Positions 16,875 through 26,412 of a stretch of 64,000 nt of DNA are shown here, one piece after another (within the stretch, counting starts at the first letter, position 1; each line of letters opens with the position of its first letter). Source of the stretch: Enterococcus rivorum (GTDB taxonomy: Bacteria > Bacillota > Bacilli > Lactobacillales > Enterococcaceae); contig NZ_MIEK01000023.1 in the NCBI RefSeq assembly GCF_001742285.1, positions 62,001 through 126,000 on the forward strand, given 5' to 3'. Both the position numbers and the translations under genes were made by a program. The notes under the pieces were generated by a model, which was not told the DNA's origin, did no database searches, and saw nothing but the letters and a program-made list of their open reading frames with translations.

Positions 16875-16979
16875 ATGAATGATAATTTTAATTATAAAAA
16901 GAATAACTTGAACGTAACTGAGGAGTTACTAGCTTTAGGAGAGGAATCAAGATTAAAATTACTTGTTTCTTTCACATGA
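16875..16979 (+). pseudogene. Short ORF truncated at the gntR duplication junction
   Basis: A 34-codon frame whose sense codons end exactly where the duplicated gntR block begins (16976). Its product is charged and helical (LNVTEELLALGEESRLKLL) and looks like the N-terminal part of a small protein or leader peptide. No good ribosome site is visible. I read it as the 5' remnant of a gene cut by the recombination that created the junction, but chance is possible. Confidence 0.3.
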
Positions 16980-17466
16980 AAAGCAACATTATACAATGGT
17001 TAGAAGTTTTACAAAAGAAATGGAGGAGTTGGGAAAAAAAGCAGAGACATTAAGTGCCACGGTAAAGTTAATTGAGGCTTCTAAGCGAGTATCCAAGCAA
17101 CTAAACATTCCAGAAGGTTCTGAAGTTTTGCAACTAAGAAGAATTCGTGGCACAGTGGGGCATCCATTCGCTTATTTCATTACTCATATACCATATATTG
17201 AAAAGTTTTCACTAGATAATGAAGACTATTATGGGTCGTTTTATGATTATTTACGTAGCTTCGGCATTGTAGTTTCTGAATCTAAAGAATATGTGGAGGC
17301 TACAATTGCAACCGAAGAACTACAAAAGATATTAAAGGTCCCTGAATATACCCCCATTTTAAAACGAGTTAGAATGACATTTCAAAGTGAACGCAATTTT
17401 CATGAATTTAGTGAATGTTATTACATTGGTAATCAGTACCGTTACTATGTCGAGATGAATGGGTAA
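16976..17466 (+). pseudogene. gntR 3' fragment (UTRA domain only)
   Basis: Second copy of the 490-bp block. It encodes the UTRA domain from EKQHYTMVRS to the natural C-terminus but lacks the whole DNA-binding domain. The frame can be opened by a TTG at 16963, but no ribosome site supports it, so it is probably not expressed as a functional regulator. It marks the right border of the inserted peptide cluster. Confidence 0.88.
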
Positions 17467-18437
17467 AAAAATGTATGGACAAAATAAAAGTAAGTAAGAC
17501 AACAACTGATTTTCTTTAGTTTAATTAGGTTAATTGTCTATACTCTTAACTAGATAAGTATAGAGTAATGTACGATAATCGACAGAATGACTAGCTTGTT
17601 TTCGCCTTGTTCACTCTGATAATACAATCGTTTAATCGTTGAATTCTAATTTAGCCGGATGGGAATATTCCTAAAGTAAATAACGCTTTATTTAGAGTGT
17701 TAAAATCAATGATTTGGAGACGTCTCGTTTTAGAAGCTAGGCTTTTGGTAGCTACTTCTATACTATCCATCTTTTATTTGATGTTGCAACATGTATATAT
17801 TTTATGATCACTTCTTCAATTTCCAAGCATTTCCACTATTTTACTCTCTTTTATTGGTAATTATAGAATAGAATGGAACAAAACTGATTTTTAATTATTC
17901 CATTATAAAAGCTTTAGAATGTCTCTACGTGAGCCGTTCTTAAAGCTTTTTTTATAAGCGAATATAACATTTTTTTATGAATTTATTTATAAATGCGGTG
18001 TTCTCAATTAATATAACACTTACTTTTCAATTTCCATAAATTGGACACTGAAGCTTGATTTAGCAGTATTTATTACTTGCATAACTATTTGAAAATAGAA
18101 AATATTTTCAAATTTTGCTATTAGGCTAGTCCATTTTGAAACTTTTTTTGTTTTAAAATGATATACAATGAGATATATATAAATAAAATATACATATTAA
18201 TTAAATATAAAATAAATAAAAAAGTATCTAAGGGGATGGAATAGTGTGTGGAAGTAAACTGTTCGTTAAAAAAGCAATAGAGTTACAAAAATTTATGAAA
18301 AAATGAAGGGCGAGTAGTTTGTCATTTTTTTATGAATGGTTATTAATTGAAAAGTTATATTTTTTATGTCTGAGAATAGAAGAACTAGACTGTTGAACCA
18401 CTGGAAAAGATTCTGAATTTTAGAAAGAAGGAATACA
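17467..18437. other. Long non-coding gap before WxL cluster 1
   Basis: 971 bp, AT-rich, with no convincing gene. A partial copy of the AACAAAACTGATTTTTA repeat module lies at about 17877-17893. An imperfect hairpin with a T7 tail lies at 17907-17953 (AAGCTTTAGAA against TTCTTAAAGCTT) and looks like a terminator. The last 250 bp presumably hold the promoter for the DUF916 gene. Confidence 0.5.
17907..17953 (+). terminator. Probable terminator hairpin
   Basis: AAGCTTTAGAA pairs with TTCTTAAAGCTT with one bulged base, followed by a T7 run. No intact gene lies directly upstream, so it may be a relic of the displaced region. Confidence 0.5.
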
Positions 18438-19454
18438 ATGAAAAGCAAACTAAAATTAATAATGAGCATGACACTTCTTGTGATTTTCTTTATACCTACT
18501 GTAGTGTTCGGAGAGGAACAGGCAATACCTTATTCTATCACTCCAATACTATCTGGCACTCAAGAAAATACTGCTGCTTCATATTTTGACATGATACTAG
18601 AACCCGGGCAAGAAGAGGAATTGAAATTACTTGTAAAAAATAATAGCGATAAAGAAATTACTGTAGATATTACGCCAAACACAGCCCGTACTTCCGATTC
18701 AGGAACAATTGATTATTCGGGAATAGAAGCAGAGCTATCGACGACATTACCTATTAGTTTTGAGAAAATAGTTACAGGGAAGCAGAAAGTTAATGTTCCT
18801 GCAAATGGTAAGAAAGAAGTTTTATTTAAAGTGATGATGCCTAAAGAAAGTTTTGACGGAGCAATTTTAGGTGGGTTTTATGTAAAGCAAACCAATATTT
18901 CTGATTCTAAAAAAGCGCAAGAAGGTGTAAACATAAATAATGAGTATGCCTTTGTTGTGGGGGCAAAATTAGCTCAAAAAAAAGAGGTGATTGAACCACA
19001 ATTTAAATTAAGTACCATCAAAGTTGAAAAATGGAATGAGCGTCACACGTTGGGAATTAAGCTGATTAATGATGCACCGAAAATAATGAGTAATATGACA
19101 TTGGAAACGATGATATATCAAGAAGATAAGCAAATTAAGCTGTTCGAAAAGCGAAATTTTTCGATGGCACCCAATTCAATTTTTCATTTACATGAAGTAA
19201 TTGCTCCATCTGAATTACCTAAAGGTACCTATAAATTGAAGATTGTGATTAAAAAAGAGGATAAAACATATGCATTGCAAAAGAATTTTAAGGTATCTAC
19301 GCCGGAGTCTTTAGCCGCAAGTGACAATGTTTTAAATTCTGACAAACAAGAATATAACCGTTTGTATATTTTAATTATTACTATTTTAACTCTAGGTCTG
19401 TTCATCCTTTTGACAATCATTATTTATACAAGAAAAAAGCATAAAAAGAGATAG
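18438..19454 (+). CDS. WxL-interacting protein (DUF916/DUF3324), cluster 1
   Basis: 338 residues: signal peptide (about 1-25), an extracellular DUF916 domain containing FDMILEPGQEEELKLLVKNN, then a DUF3324-like domain, a C-terminal membrane helix (about 310-330) and a short KKHKKR cytoplasmic tail. Such proteins sit in every WxL locus, bind WxL partners and peptidoglycan, and anchor the complex at the cell surface (family knowledge). It has a good ribosome site, and two WxL genes follow in the same direction. First gene of cluster 1. Confidence 0.9.
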   Translation: MKSKLKLIMSMTLLVIFFIPTVVFGEEQAIPYSITPILSGTQENTAASYFDMILEPGQEEELKLLVKNNSDKEITVDITPNTARTSDSGTIDYSGIEAELSTTLPISFEKIVTGKQKVNVPANGKKEVLFKVMMPKESFDGAILGGFYVKQTNISDSKKAQEGVNINNEYAFVVGAKLAQKKEVIEPQFKLSTIKVEKWNERHTLGIKLINDAPKIMSNMTLETMIYQEDKQIKLFEKRNFSMAPNSIFHLHEVIAPSELPKGTYKLKIVIKKEDKTYALQKNFKVSTPESLAASDNVLNSDKQEYNRLYILIITILTLGLFILLTIIIYTRKKHKKR

Positions 19455-19509
19455 AGATCACAGCATGTGATTTTTATATAAAAAACACACACAAGGAGAA
19501 TCAATTATT

Positions 19510-20139
19510 ATGAAAAAAACAATTATCGGATTCACATTACTCAGTGCACTGTTAGTATCTGGAAGTCAAAGTGTCTTTGCAGTAGAAAGTACGTCAAAAG
19601 GAAACATATTGTTAACTACAGATGAGACTGCAACACCACCAGTAGAGCCAGGTGAAGAGCCAGATGATGGTACGACTACTGGAATGACAGGATCTTTGAC
19701 AATTGACTATGTACCTAATTTTAATTTTGTTCAAGCGCAAGGTGGATTATCAGGAACCTTTTCTGACACTAAAACTAAAAACGTACAGGTAACAGATAAA
19801 CGTGGAACAGGTTCTGGTTGGAATTTAGATGTTTCTATTACGCCGTTTAAAGATAGCGACAAAGTGATAAAAGGAGCAACTATCACTTTACCTGGTACAG
19901 CGGAAAAAGGAAATCAAGTAAATACTTCTGAAGCAATCACGACGCAAGAAAATAGCAATATTATGGTTAATTCTGACGTTTCTACTCCAATAAATATTGC
20001 AATGGCAGGAAAAAATGAAGGGATGGGTACTTGGTTAGTGAAGTTTCAAAATGCTTCAATGGATATACCTGAAGGAAATGTATTAGGAAATTATTCAAGT
20101 ACATTTACATGGACACTTTCTTCAACACCGATAGAGTGA
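19510..20139 (+). CDS. WxL-domain surface protein, 209 aa
   Basis: Signal peptide ending near VFAVES, a short acidic linker (EPGEEPDDG), then a WxL domain that fills the rest. It starts GSLTIDYVPNFNF, has the first motif in GSGWNLDVS and the second in FTWTLSST at the C-terminus. WxL domains bind peptidoglycan non-covalently. This small form, little more than the domain, is typical of the minor WxL protein in such loci. AAGGAG ribosome site. Confidence 0.92.
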   Translation: MKKTIIGFTLLSALLVSGSQSVFAVESTSKGNILLTTDETATPPVEPGEEPDDGTTTGMTGSLTIDYVPNFNFVQAQGGLSGTFSDTKTKNVQVTDKRGTGSGWNLDVSITPFKDSDKVIKGATITLPGTAEKGNQVNTSEAITTQENSNIMVNSDVSTPINIAMAGKNEGMGTWLVKFQNASMDIPEGNVLGNYSSTFTWTLSSTPIE

Positions 20140-20155
20140 AAGGAGTTTTTGTAGA

Positions 20156-20839
20156 ATGAGTAGAGATAAATCGATTATAGTTTTGTATTTGTTAACGGTA
20201 TTCTCCCTCTTTTCTACTCTTGAAGTTTCTGCTGAAACGTACCAAAGCATGAGTGGTCAATCCAAGGCTGCTCTTTCTTTGCAAAAAGGAAAAAATGAAG
20301 CTGCACCAGGGATTATTATTACTGAACATGAAAAAGATGAGATTACCTCGCAAACAGGTGATGTAACAATTGATTATGTGCCAAATTTTAATTTTATTTT
20401 AAACAGGATAGAAAATGGAATTGGTTATTACGAAATGCAATTGAAAGATAAAGCTGCTTCTTTTCTACAAGTAAGTGACCGTTCAGGAACAGGTGGAGGT
20501 TGGACTCTTGATTTGACGGTTAAACCATTTATAGGAGAAAAAGGTAGTAGGTTAACAAGTGGAACCCTTATCTTTCATCAAATAGTTCTTGATAAAAAAG
20601 CAACAAACGTTTCTAAATCACCTGTTTTTGAAAAAAAAATTATCTATAGTATTGGTGAAAAAAGTCAGAGCCAGCCATTGATTATCGCGAATAAAGGAGA
20701 AGGTCTTTTTAATTGGGCCTTAAAATTTGAGAAGGAAAAAAAAGGTTTAGTGACCATGGAAGTTCCTCTTGAAGGAAATAAGACAGATCGGTATACAAGC
20801 ACGTTTCTGTGGCAATTGCTAGCAACACCTGTTGATTAA
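20156..20839 (+). CDS. WxL-domain surface protein, 227 aa
   Basis: Signal peptide (ending VSAET), then a WxL domain starting GDVTIDYVPNFNF, closely paralogous to the preceding protein. The motifs are GGGWTLDLT and, near the C-terminus, FLWQLLAT. It lies 16 bp after its paralogue and 14 bp before the lectin-type gene. The pair probably arose by tandem duplication and may form a complex with the DUF916 protein. Confidence 0.9.
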   Translation: MSRDKSIIVLYLLTVFSLFSTLEVSAETYQSMSGQSKAALSLQKGKNEAAPGIIITEHEKDEITSQTGDVTIDYVPNFNFILNRIENGIGYYEMQLKDKAASFLQVSDRSGTGGGWTLDLTVKPFIGEKGSRLTSGTLIFHQIVLDKKATNVSKSPVFEKKIIYSIGEKSQSQPLIIANKGEGLFNWALKFEKEKKGLVTMEVPLEGNKTDRYTSTFLWQLLATPVD

Positions 20840-20853
20840 GAAAGGAGACAAGG

Positions 20854-23409
20854 ATGAGATATATATTATTATTAATAAGCACACTTGTATTGTCTTTTCT
20901 TGTTTGTGCAACAAGTGTTGAGGCTGCTAATGGAGAGTCGAAAGCTACAGTTGAAATAGTAGGGGCAGACAAAAATGAGCACTCCAGCTTAAATCTGGAT
21001 ACGCAAGTGACATCGGATGGTAATAACCTTCCGAAGACAGGTGAAGCTGAAAATCTTCTGTTTCAATTATTAGGCGGAATCTTTCTTTTTCTTAGTTTAG
21101 TTTTTCTTTTTTATAAAAATAGAAAGAAAAGTGGATTCCTTATTGTCTTTTCTATTTTAGGAATGGGACTGACAACTATGGAAGCAGAAGCTTCTGTACC
21201 TAATCATTTGTCAATCGATCAAATATTTGATTTTCCACAAGGGTCTGCGATACTAAATAATAGTGCGAAATTAAGTGTTGAAGACGATGGATTAGTGATT
21301 TTAACAGATAATTTTGGTCAAACAAGTGCAGTTTGGAGCACGGATAATAATGTAATGGATTTAACAAAGGATTTTCAATTAGAAACGCATGTACGTCAAG
21401 CAGCTAGTGACAATGCTTCAGATGGATTGGCGTTCGTTATGCAAGCCAAAAGACCTACTGGTCAAAAATGGTATACGCACCCCTTATCATCGTTGGGTGC
21501 GTATGCTTCAACAAGCTATGCGAATGCCATTGATGGAATTCCTTATAGCTTTGCGATTGAATTTGATTTGTACAGTAATAATAGTACGGTAAATAATGGA
21601 CATGGCTTTGATGTAGGAATTAATGGGCAACATATCGCTAATGTATATCCAGGAATGTTAGCTAACTACGAGACTATTACTTCTGGTTCTAATCGATATA
21701 GAAAACAATTACATTGGAATCTGCAAGACAATTTGAAGTTGACTGATGGCAATTGGACGAAGTTGGAAGTCAGGTGGACTGCCGCAACATCACAGTTATC
21801 TTATCGAACAAGCAGTGAGGCTAGAAACTACGACAGCGGTTGGAGGCACATGAATCCAGATACCATACGCACAGAGTTGGCCATTAAACAGGGAAATACA
21901 AAAGTATACTGGGGATTTACTGGATCGACTGGTCAATACAATCGTGTAGAACAAGAGGTTATCTTTACGAGAATCCCAGGGTTAGTTACCGCAAAGTCGT
22001 ACATTAAGATGAATCAAAATGGGAATCAAGTAGCACCTGGAACAACCTTAAAAGCAAACTCTAAAGTTCAAGTAACTTTAGGTGGTCAGTATCTTTCAGG
22101 CCGTCAAAATTGGCAGGCTGTCAATGGAAAAGTGACTGTTCCAAACAGTTTATCTGTCGTTCCTAATACGACTAAAGTAAACGATAGCCAAATTGATGAT
22201 TCTCATTGGGAAGGCAATGTATTATCACGTGCGAGTTTAAATGATTTCACCATAGAGAATAATGAACAAACGATTACTTTTGAAGCGATTGTAAAAGACG
22301 ATATGACTGGAGAAAGTAGTATTTCTGGTACGCTTGAAGGGAGAAATGCAATCGTTGACGCAGATGCGTTTACATTTAGGACATCGCCTTCTGATTTGGC
22401 TTTCAAAATCGTCAGTCCAGAAGATAACCGCGTGTTTTTTGATGATATCACTGCGTTTCCTATAGATATTACATTTATCGACAATTCTAAAACGGATATT
22501 GAGCAATCTATTTTGACTGATGAAGGAGACGTATTACAAAACAGTACAATCTCCTCAGATTTGGTTGAGCAAGTATACTCAATTAACTTCCTCGATTCCT
22601 TTAATAAGCTTTCATATGGTAAACATATGTTAGAATACCGATTGAAAAATATTAGTGGAAAAGTAGTATCACGCTCGTTCAACTTTTCGAAACAAAGTAA
22701 ACCAAAGCTAGAAGTACTTGAGAACGAAGAAAATAGCTACTTTGTTGGCGATAAGATTCCCTTTAATTTCAATATTACTGATAAAGACAGTGAAAAACTC
22801 AGCTTATATATGCAAGTTGATGAGAAAGAAGCTGTAAAAGTAGCAGATTATAGGAATGATTTTTCAACTACTGTGAGCCAAATGTATGAATTGAAGACCG
22901 ATGATTTTTCTTCTGGCATTTATACGTTTAAGTGGTTTTTAGTCGATGAAAATGACAATCAATCACCCATCATTACTTATTCTAAAAAAATAACAATTGA
23001 AGGAACGCTCTCTTTTCAAGAATCGCCTAGAAATTTTAATGAGGTAGATTTGAAACTAAGTGGTTCTAGAAAAAAAACGATGCCTATAAAAATAGCAGTA
23101 GTCGATACTCGAATCAAACCTGCACCTTGGTCATTATCAGTTATATCAACTACTGGTTTTTATAATGAAGAATCTAACAAGTATGCACCTGAAGATTTTT
23201 TTAGTTATATAGATAATGAGGAGCATCTATTGATTGGGAAAGATTCTTTCACATACTTAATTAAGAATTACTTGTCTCAAAAAGAGGAAATAGTATCAGT
23301 TAATGAAACTGGAGAAACAGGTTTTTATATAACACCAAATAATGGGATGCATACCGGGAGTTATACTGGTAGTTTAACTTGGGTATTAGAAATGACACCA
23401 AATGAATAG
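20854..23409 (+). CDS. LPXTG mini-protein fused to lectin-like WxL protein
   Basis: An 851-residue in-frame fusion of two proteins that are separate in related loci. Residues 1-25 are a signal peptide, LPKTG lies at 59-63, a membrane helix at about 68-87 and KNRKK at 88-92: a complete sortase substrate. A second hydrophobic stretch (about 94-108) then ends in EAEAS, a signal-peptidase-like site. From about 115 a legume-type bacterial lectin domain follows (DGLAFVMQ, FAIEFDLYSN). After Ig-like regions comes a C-terminal WxL domain (APWSLSV, LTWVLEM). No in-frame ATG, GTG or TTG suitable for a separate start was seen between the parts. Maturation by signal peptidase and sortase into two products is inferred. 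Confidence 0.88.
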   Translation: MRYILLLISTLVLSFLVCATSVEAANGESKATVEIVGADKNEHSSLNLDTQVTSDGNNLPKTGEAENLLFQLLGGIFLFLSLVFLFYKNRKKSGFLIVFSILGMGLTTMEAEASVPNHLSIDQIFDFPQGSAILNNSAKLSVEDDGLVILTDNFGQTSAVWSTDNNVMDLTKDFQLETHVRQAASDNASDGLAFVMQAKRPTGQKWYTHPLSSLGAYASTSYANAIDGIPYSFAIEFDLYSNNSTVNNGHGFDVGINGQHIANVYPGMLANYETITSGSNRYRKQLHWNLQDNLKLTDGNWTKLEVRWTAATSQLSYRTSSEARNYDSGWRHMNPDTIRTELAIKQGNTKVYWGFTGSTGQYNRVEQEVIFTRIPGLVTAKSYIKMNQNGNQVAPGTTLKANSKVQVTLGGQYLSGRQNWQAVNGKVTVPNSLSVVPNTTKVNDSQIDDSHWEGNVLSRASLNDFTIENNEQTITFEAIVKDDMTGESSISGTLEGRNAIVDADAFTFRTSPSDLAFKIVSPEDNRVFFDDITAFPIDITFIDNSKTDIEQSILTDEGDVLQNSTISSDLVEQVYSINFLDSFNKLSYGKHMLEYRLKNISGKVVSRSFNFSKQSKPKLEVLENEENSYFVGDKIPFNFNITDKDSEKLSLYMQVDEKEAVKVADYRNDFSTTVSQMYELKTDDFSSGIYTFKWFLVDENDNQSPIITYSKKITIEGTLSFQESPRNFNEVDLKLSGSRKKTMPIKIAVVDTRIKPAPWSLSVISTTGFYNEESNKYAPEDFFSYIDNEEHLLIGKDSFTYLIKNYLSQKEEIVSVNETGETGFYITPNNGMHTGSYTGSLTWVLEMTPNE

Positions 23410-23640
23410 ATAAAATATTTTGTCAATTTAGGAAACAATAGCGTTAGTAGCCAAGTTGTGTTGCAAGATAAAAAAATAAAGATCCCGCACTCTTCTAATT
23501 TTACTGTGCGGTACGAAAAAGCATAGTGGTATAATGTGTGACAATAGTAGCTGTTTTATTAAGAGCTAAAGACTATCCTCCGAACTTGATTTTAAATTAA
23601 GAATTATACTAAACGAGTAACTCTTTTGATTGAATCAAGA

Positions 23641-23688
23641 ATGAGGAGCCTGCAGTGTGTCTCTAGCTCTGCTGGCTCCTCATTTAAC
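23641..23688. terminator. Terminator between WxL cluster 1 and the Mga gene
   Basis: ATGAGGAGCC pairs perfectly with GGCTCCTCAT, followed by TTTAACTTT. The 382-bp gap 23410-23791 holds no gene. A smaller CCGCAC/GTGCGG hairpin lies at about 23494-23514. Confidence 0.75.
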
Positions 23689-23791
23689 TTTATAGTATGT
23701 TTAAAAATGTTGCCTACATCAGTTGACAAAGAGTCTTGCCTACGCTAGAAATTTCGGAATTATTAATCACTTAATTCTATTCAGGAATCAC

Positions 23792-25258
23792 TTAAATGAA
23801 GTCAGAGTTCGAGTAAAATTTTTCATTTAGCCAGTCAGAGTAAAACTCAGTTAATTTCTTTATATCTGCTGCTGTTGGATAAATAGAAAAACAGTAAGAT
23901 GGAATTTCCTTTAATTTAAGAAAAGGATTATTAGTAAGGATTACGTCGCAATCAACTTTTTTTGAGCTTAGTGTCTTTAAATCCATAAAAATAGGTAATT
24001 GAACATCTAGCATACTAGGTAGAAGGAATTCTAGTTCTTGTTTCATCAATTTTAGATGAGATATCTCTGTATCGAAAAGCAATAGAACTTTTAATTTTGG
24101 CTGGAAACGATAAAGTGCTTCGGTTAATCCTTTCATATTAGTCAGTATAATATAGATGGATTCAGCCATTTTGTCATAAGTAGTGTACGAAACATATGGC
24201 TGGAGGACTTCATGCAGTATTTTTTTTATAAAGGGATGTCTTTTATAGGCTGCTTCGACAAAAAAATGGTATTTATCAAAGATAATATAATTGTTCCCGT
24301 AAGTTAGCGTTGTAAAGTTATAAAGTCTTAAAATAAGATCTGATTGATCTATCTCAGAAGGAATATCAAAAAAAGAACACAGTGAAGAAATGATATTATT
24401 AATCATATTTACAGATTCATCAATTTTTTTTGATTCTTTTTGTTTAATCGTAAGTGTTTGAAAATCTTTAGCATAAAATGGATTTAGAAAAATAAAGGTG
24501 GCTTGGGAATAGATTTTTGTAAAACTATCCAATTTAAATAATTGATAGAGTTTTTGGTATTGTTTCTCAGAAAAAATCAAATTACTCTCCGAAATCTCAT
24601 CTAAATCTTTAATAAAGAAATTTTGTTTAATTCTAAGAATATTGGCATATATATAAAAATTAAAGCGTTCGTTAATAGGATAGTTAATTTTTTCAGATAT
24701 GAGTGGTTTCAACCACTCATATAAATCATTCAAAAACGTGTATTCTTCTGTGTTAAGTATCTGTTTTGAATCCAGAAAAGTTTCTTGAAGCAAGTGAATC
24801 GAAAAATTAAGTATCTTTTTTTCATCTCCAATTAATGAAAACGGTGGGGGTGAAATGCTGAAGCCATTTTTTTCTAAAATCTTGTTCATCCGTTTAATAG
24901 TTCTTCTTATTGTTGATTCGCTAATAAAAAAATCTTCTGCTAAAGAGCTGTAGTTATAATTTTCTTGTAAAATGATTCTTGTTAGAATTTGAAACTCTAA
25001 GCTACTTTTTAAAAAACACGAGTAAACGTATTCAAGATTGCAATTATCGGGAAAATCAAGTGAATAATGCCCTCGATTATTTCGAATGATAGAAACAGGT
25101 GAAATTAGATTATTGACTGCAACTACATCTCCTGCAAATGTTCTTGGTGTACAATCAAGATTTCTGCAAATGCTAGTCGCTGTAGAATCAGGTGTAGAAA
25201 GAATAAATTCAAGCAACGATAATTGTCGTTGAATGTGTTTAGTCATTAGTTTTCTCAT
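23792..25258 (-). CDS. Mga-family transcriptional regulator (downstream of the PTS operon)
   Basis: 488 residues. N-terminal helix-turn-helix regions (about 10-60 and 85-135, with SLAEDFFISESTIRRTIKRMN) are followed by a long helical region with PRD-like character and a C-terminal EIIB-like fold (KVLLLFDTEISHLKL). This is the Mga/AtxA plan, in which PTS-type phosphorylation of the PRD regions can tune activity. It starts at ATG 25258 with AAGGGG 9 bp upstream. It lies beyond the terminator of the PTS operon on the same strand. The target is unknown; WxL cluster 1, convergent with it, is a candidate. Confidence 0.82.
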   Translation of the reverse strand: MRKLMTKHIQRQLSLLEFILSTPDSTATSICRNLDCTPRTFAGDVVAVNNLISPVSIIRNNRGHYSLDFPDNCNLEYVYSCFLKSSLEFQILTRIILQENYNYSSLAEDFFISESTIRRTIKRMNKILEKNGFSISPPPFSLIGDEKKILNFSIHLLQETFLDSKQILNTEEYTFLNDLYEWLKPLISEKINYPINERFNFYIYANILRIKQNFFIKDLDEISESNLIFSEKQYQKLYQLFKLDSFTKIYSQATFIFLNPFYAKDFQTLTIKQKESKKIDESVNMINNIISSLCSFFDIPSEIDQSDLILRLYNFTTLTYGNNYIIFDKYHFFVEAAYKRHPFIKKILHEVLQPYVSYTTYDKMAESIYIILTNMKGLTEALYRFQPKLKVLLLFDTEISHLKLMKQELEFLLPSMLDVQLPIFMDLKTLSSKKVDCDVILTNNPFLKLKEIPSYCFSIYPTAADIKKLTEFYSDWLNEKFYSNSDFI

Positions 25259-25842
25259 AAGTATCAGCCCCTTGAAATCTAATTAATTGTAGCTGATTAT
25301 ATAATAGTACAATCAAAAAAAATAACAAGATAAATGCTTTTGAAATAAGGGTTCTTTCATTTTAGTAATCAAATTGAGGTGGAGATATTTAGAGGAAGAA
25401 TTAGAGTTTACCGAGAGTTTTTTTGGCTAAACAGCAATGCAATAAAATATTTTGCCTGCATCTAACTTATATTAAATAGTTGGAAAATAATTAGTATAGG
25501 TAAAAAACAAGTAAATCTGTAAGGAAATTGCTTGGACAATTCACAAATAAAAAATTGGTGTGACGAAATAAGAGACATATAGCGATTACTCTTTTATAAG
25601 CTTGTAGAAACTGGAATAAATGATTACTGTTTATATTAATTACTATAAGCATCATCAGATAAAAATGAAATTAGCTGGCATGAGCTCATTTCAATAATGA
25701 GTTCATACCAGCTTCGTTTAAAAATAAAAAGAAAAGTGAATAACAGGTTGAGAAGTACTGATTAGTTTGAATGGACCATGTAGTCGTTCTTCTTAGAGTT
25801 ACGATGTAGAACATTTTCAATGTTTTCAAAATTCATTCTTTT
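25259..25842. other. Gap between the Mga gene and the PTS operon
   Basis: 584 bp without a recognisable gene. It holds the operon terminator (25673-25712) and, close to 25300, AT-rich sequence that should contain the mga promoter. Confidence 0.5.
25673..25712 (-). terminator. Terminator of the PTS/isomerase operon
   Basis: AGCTGG...CTCATT pairs with AATGAG...CCAGCT (about 18 bp, two mismatches) around TCAAT. On the minus strand it is followed by a T-rich tail. Confidence 0.7.
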
Positions 25843-26400
25843 TTATTGATTTATTATTGTTTGCTGTCCGTCAATTTCCAATACTTTTTTATGAAACAGC
25901 GAGTCATTATTTCGATAATCATGTCCAGATTCCGTTAGCCAACATGCGCCAACAGACAACGTTGTTTTGCCAGTATTAATCAGTCGATGGGCATATTTTC
26001 CTGGAATATAATGAACAGACTCCGGGATCATTTCTTTGATAATGGTTTCACCTGTAGGGGTCGTTAGTAACAGCAAGCCAGTTCCGTCAATTCCCCAATA
26101 GTATTCACCAGTATCGATTTTTTGATGAACATGCCCTCGTGTCATGTAATATTCTTGGCCGATTTTCCCTGGATAAATATGAGAAATTCCGAAAAATAAA
26201 CCGCCTAAATGCCCCTCTTTAAGGTTGTTATCATGGATTTCAACTTCATAAATAACCGTATTGGGATCTGCTTGTTCAAATGCCTTAGAGTCTGAAAAAA
26301 TTCCCTTTAACGTACGTAAGGTTGTCTGCTTTCTAATCACGTTTGTGCCTTCTAAAGAAGCAGTCTGCTGCTTCAAAAAGAGAGTCGCTGGTAGAATCAT
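25843..26400 (-). CDS. Cupin-type glucose-6-phosphate isomerase-like protein
   Basis: 185 residues matching the archaeal-type (cupin) phosphoglucose isomerase family. YYMTRGHVHQ with GEYYW supplies two metal-binding histidines and a glutamate; HYIPGKYAHR supplies the third histidine. Length is right for the family and all ligands are present. Such enzymes interconvert aldose and ketose 6-phosphates with a bound metal. It is the last gene of the PTS operon. Enterococci also have a classical Pgi, so a dedicated role in the sugar imported here is likely (inference). Confidence 0.85.
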   Translation of the reverse strand: MILPATLFLKQQTASLEGTNVIRKQTTLRTLKGIFSDSKAFEQADPNTVIYEVEIHDNNLKEGHLGGLFFGISHIYPGKIGQEYYMTRGHVHQKIDTGEYYWGIDGTGLLLLTTPTGETIIKEMIPESVHYIPGKYAHRLINTGKTTLSVGACWLTESGHDYRNNDSLFHKKVLEIDGQQTIINQ

Positions 26401-26412
26401 GTTTTCACTCCT

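Noticed and set aside
16963-17466. Independent regulator gene starting at TTG 16963
   Set aside because: Lacks the DNA-binding domain and a ribosome site; it is the duplicated 3' part of gntR.
18244-18306. 20-codon ORF starting GTG with AAGGGG upstream
   Set aside because: Very short, low-complexity lysine-rich product with no supporting context; could be a leader peptide but is not supportable.
22203-22682. Long antisense frames inside the lectin-WxL, integrase and isomerase genes
   Set aside because: They lie opposite clearly coding frames with good motifs and ribosome sites and show no recognisable domain.
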